Source: Oxytricha trifallax (taxonomy: Eukaryota > Ciliophora > Spirotrichea > Sporadotrichida > Oxytrichidae). From it: 64,000 nucleotides of DNA. The notes below the pieces were generated by a model that searched no databases, was not told the DNA's origin, and saw only the letters and a program-made list of their open reading frames with translations. The stretch covers positions 1 to 64,000 of the forward strand of contig ARYC01000049.1 in the NCBI GenBank assembly GCA_000711775.1. The letters are read 5' to 3'. This document shows, one piece after another, positions 61,590 to 64,000 of this stretch; the first letter of the stretch is position 1, and every line of letters begins with the position of its first letter. The translations under genes and the position numbers were made by a program.

Positions 61590-64000
61590 ATGATTTTAGT
61601 ACAGACTCTGACTACTTTTCTTGGTTATAATTTCGCTCAAAAAATAGAGTTTTAGATAAGGAGGCTTTGAAATGTGTTATAGAATTCTTAAAATGAATCT
61701 AGTGTCGAATTATTATTTGCTCTCAATCTCTTTACACACCAAATTAGTGAGTGTTAACGAACTAGATATAGAAGCATCCAAATCCTAATTCATATAAACA
61801 TTTAAATTTGTATTATCAATATAGAAGTCTCACCCATTTCAATTTCCCCAGTTGCTTTACAATCTATCACACCTCCAAAGATGATATTTTCCTAATTTAA
61901 AGTGGATTATTGAGGTTATTTATATGAGAATAGAAATGAATCGGATTAGGAGGCGTAATTATTTGTGGCTATTATTACATTAAAAGTTGTATTGATAGAA
62001 TCTAAGGCAAAAATTATTCCATAATTATAAGCGTATTTCCCTCAGTAGTTACAAAGCTAGATTGGATTGTGTAATTTTGACAATAAAAAACACCACCATA
62101 TTGGCCAAAATTATATTGATAAATAGAGTATTAAGTGTCAAAAAGTTTTTTGTTTTTAAGTTAATAAGCAGCTCCATTTTGAGTGTTTTAACAGTATTTT
62201 AATGTGTTAAAAGATGCTTATATTAGATATTAGCTGTTTATATAATGAAAAGCTGCCCATTTGAGAAATTATTTTAGGTTAAATTCTAAACACTAAGCTT
62301 TTTAAAGCTGTCCCAAATCGACATTGAATTTGTAAATTTTAAAGTTAAATATCAGTGTTTTGATAACTACTAATATGTACAGCTTCTCCACTCAAATAAG
62401 ATCAAGCATTTTTTATAATCGAATTGTGGAGTAAAAGCTTTTGAGTAAGTTTGAATAAATAAAGACACCCGATAGCCCTGCTTATACATTGGTTATTGTC
62501 ATTTTAATCGTGAACATAAAATCTATGTTCTTAGACTCTTAATAGAAACATCCACTATTTCCAGAAATACTTTTAAAAGTACTAATCTAATTATTTGCTC
62601 CAATAAAACTATTGAACTATCCAATATCATTAGTATCACCCTCCTGAACATATATAAATTCACAGTCTAAATTGCTCACACACTAATTCATCTTTACATT
62701 TTCAAATGTGCTTTTATAATTATCCATTTGCATTATAATTCCACCTAAGTCAACCACATTGTCTGTAAATTGGAAAAAATTAATAATACGTGGAACATTA
62801 TATAATTAAACTGCTCTACCTTTCACACTATAGTTTTAGATGAAAGATTAAGATTAATCGATAAACTTTGAGACATTTTACAATTTAAATACTGCTCCAT
62901 ATGAAGCTATAAAGCAATTCTATAGATTATTTTAAAGTGACTACACAGAATTTGCCGTTTAAATATCAAAGCAAGAGCCATTAAAATCCTAAATACACAA
63001 ATTCTCCCAGGGAATAAATGCCTGATAATTGACTAGTTAAAGCATAATCATAGCACTAATATTTATCTGTTCCAAGGAAAAGCCTATCACATTCTATCTT
63101 GAGTATATCATAAAGTAATAATATTAATTGAAATATTATTGACTGTTAGTGATTTTAGAGATTCTAGATATATTAAACCGCCTGATGTTTTGCATAAATA
63201 CCATTGATCTGCAGGTTTTGCTAAGTTAAAGTCTAGCCTTGATGTTAAGAATAAATGAATCCTCCTTTATCTTAAGTTTTAATAAATTTCCTTGATTTTG
63301 CATTGTTTTAAATAGTTAAACTAGCTTTAAATGTTGTATAATTTTCGTTGTTAATAATATACAAGTCTTTTACTGGCTTAAGTCAAAATATTGTTTACAT
63401 GTATTCTGATAATTACTAGCTATGAGTTGCCAATTGAAGATAATAATCCTCCTTGAAATGCTGTAATATCTGTGAATTAGCTTCCAGTAAATTTCATAGG
63501 GCAACTATCGCAATATGCTACACCTGCGTAACTAGCACTTAATTTCATAAATTTTGAATAAGAGTCACTTAAAATTGTACTTTTGTAAAGGCTGAAGAAA
63601 CATCCTTAGTTACTCTCATAGCATTTAAAATAATAGTTGTCAATTGAAGTAATAGAGCAGGTAATCTTTTCTTAAATCGATAGCTACAGGCATGATTTGT
63701 TTAAAAGCTTTTCAACAGTTCGTCTTCAATCATATTTATAGTGCTGCTTTATATTAATATAGTTGAAGCTATGGAGTAGGGATCACTCACTTAATCAGAG
63801 TAAGAGTGATAATTAAATTCAAGATTTTCAAGTTAAGAGATGAATCTGCTTGAGCGTAAATAAAACCACATGATCCATGAATATAATTAATGATATTCGT
63901 GCTTACTGTTTCAAAGATTTAAGTTTACTATTTTACCTCATTATGAATAAAGCCGAAACTCCACTACTCATACTTTAGGTAGAGAATTATTCATAATGTT
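61590..64000 (-). pseudogene. Beta-helix-type surface protein gene, frame-shifted and cut by the window end
   Basis: Read from 64000 downward, short repeats of one style recur: GSCGFIYAQADSSL, NQGCFFSLYKSTIL, YAGVAYCDSC, AFQGGLLSS, KGGFIYSQHQGQTL, SGGLIYLESLKSLTVNNISI, FNGSCFDIQ, LGGIIMQMDN, GNSGCFYQES, NGAAYQLKN, YGGVFYCQNY and FGGVIDCKATGE. A Gly-Gly-hydrophobic turn followed by a beta strand and N-I/L-x-I steps is typical of right-handed parallel beta-helix proteins, which ciliates have in large families of surface proteins. The frame changes at least four times (about 63770, 63200, 62395, 62160), so it is a pseudogene or carries indel errors. N-terminus lies outside the window. Confidence 0.6.

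Noticed and set aside
1..64000. tRNA, rRNA, CRISPR arrays, bacterial-type promoters
   Set aside because: None recognised; the window is eukaryotic germline DNA and no cloverleaf or array pattern was seen.

Overview
The window looks like germline (micronuclear) DNA of a ciliate, most probably Tetrahymena or a close relative. It is extremely AT-rich, and every recognisable protein stretch needs TAA and TAG read as glutamine with TGA as the only stop. Gene density is very low. What can be read is mostly decayed mobile-element material of the kind ciliates delete when the somatic nucleus forms. All translations below use the ciliate code. Family names come from motifs read by eye; no search was run.

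Layout. (1) Bases 1 to about 21,661 form one giant near-perfect palindrome: arms of about 10.8 kb around a 27-bp spacer (10839-10865). Each arm carries, from outside in: a 363-bp G-run-ended inverted-repeat element, a 1.7-kb terminal-inverted-repeat element holding one broken SF3-helicase-like gene, an 80-bp tandem repeat, a 0.95-kb foldback element, a 5'-truncated LINE fragment with a 16-bp target duplication, and a 495-bp G-run-ended element with an 8-bp target duplication. (2) 21.7-31 kb: a short LINE 3' tail with its own 16-bp duplication, a minus-strand ORF of unknown function, a second broken SF3-helicase copy with a two-exon minus-strand ORF inside it, and a large foldback overlapping its 3' end. 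(3) 31.9-39.9 kb: the richest stretch. It has a broken MT-A70 adenine methyltransferase gene, a broken Tc1/mariner (DD34E) transposase, two divergent ORFs without stops, and a frame-shifted SF2/SecA-like helicase. (4) 40-50 kb: sparse ORFs, nested palindromes, and the better-preserved copy of a minus-strand gene that recurs in decayed form at 57.6-58.4 kb. (5) 50.6-55.5 kb: a decayed non-LTR retrotransposon with AP-endonuclease, reverse transcriptase (catalytic FAVD instead of F/YADD) and a C-terminal C48 (Ulp1-like) cysteine-protease-like domain. The LINE fragments in regions 1 and 2 are 3' pieces of the same family. (6) 56-64 kb: small dyad elements, hypothetical minus-strand ORFs, and at the right edge a minus-strand gene for a cysteine-containing, probably beta-helical surface protein broken by several frameshifts.

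The genes do not form an operon or pathway; they are a nest of transposons inserted into one another. The least conventional items are the inverted-repeat element whose only gene is an SF3-type helicase, the LINE with a C48-like domain whose catalytic His position is Asn in both copies, the G-run element family, and the germline MT-A70 copy. The palindrome reaches the very first base of the window, so an assembly or missed-adapter origin must be considered alongside a real inverted duplication.
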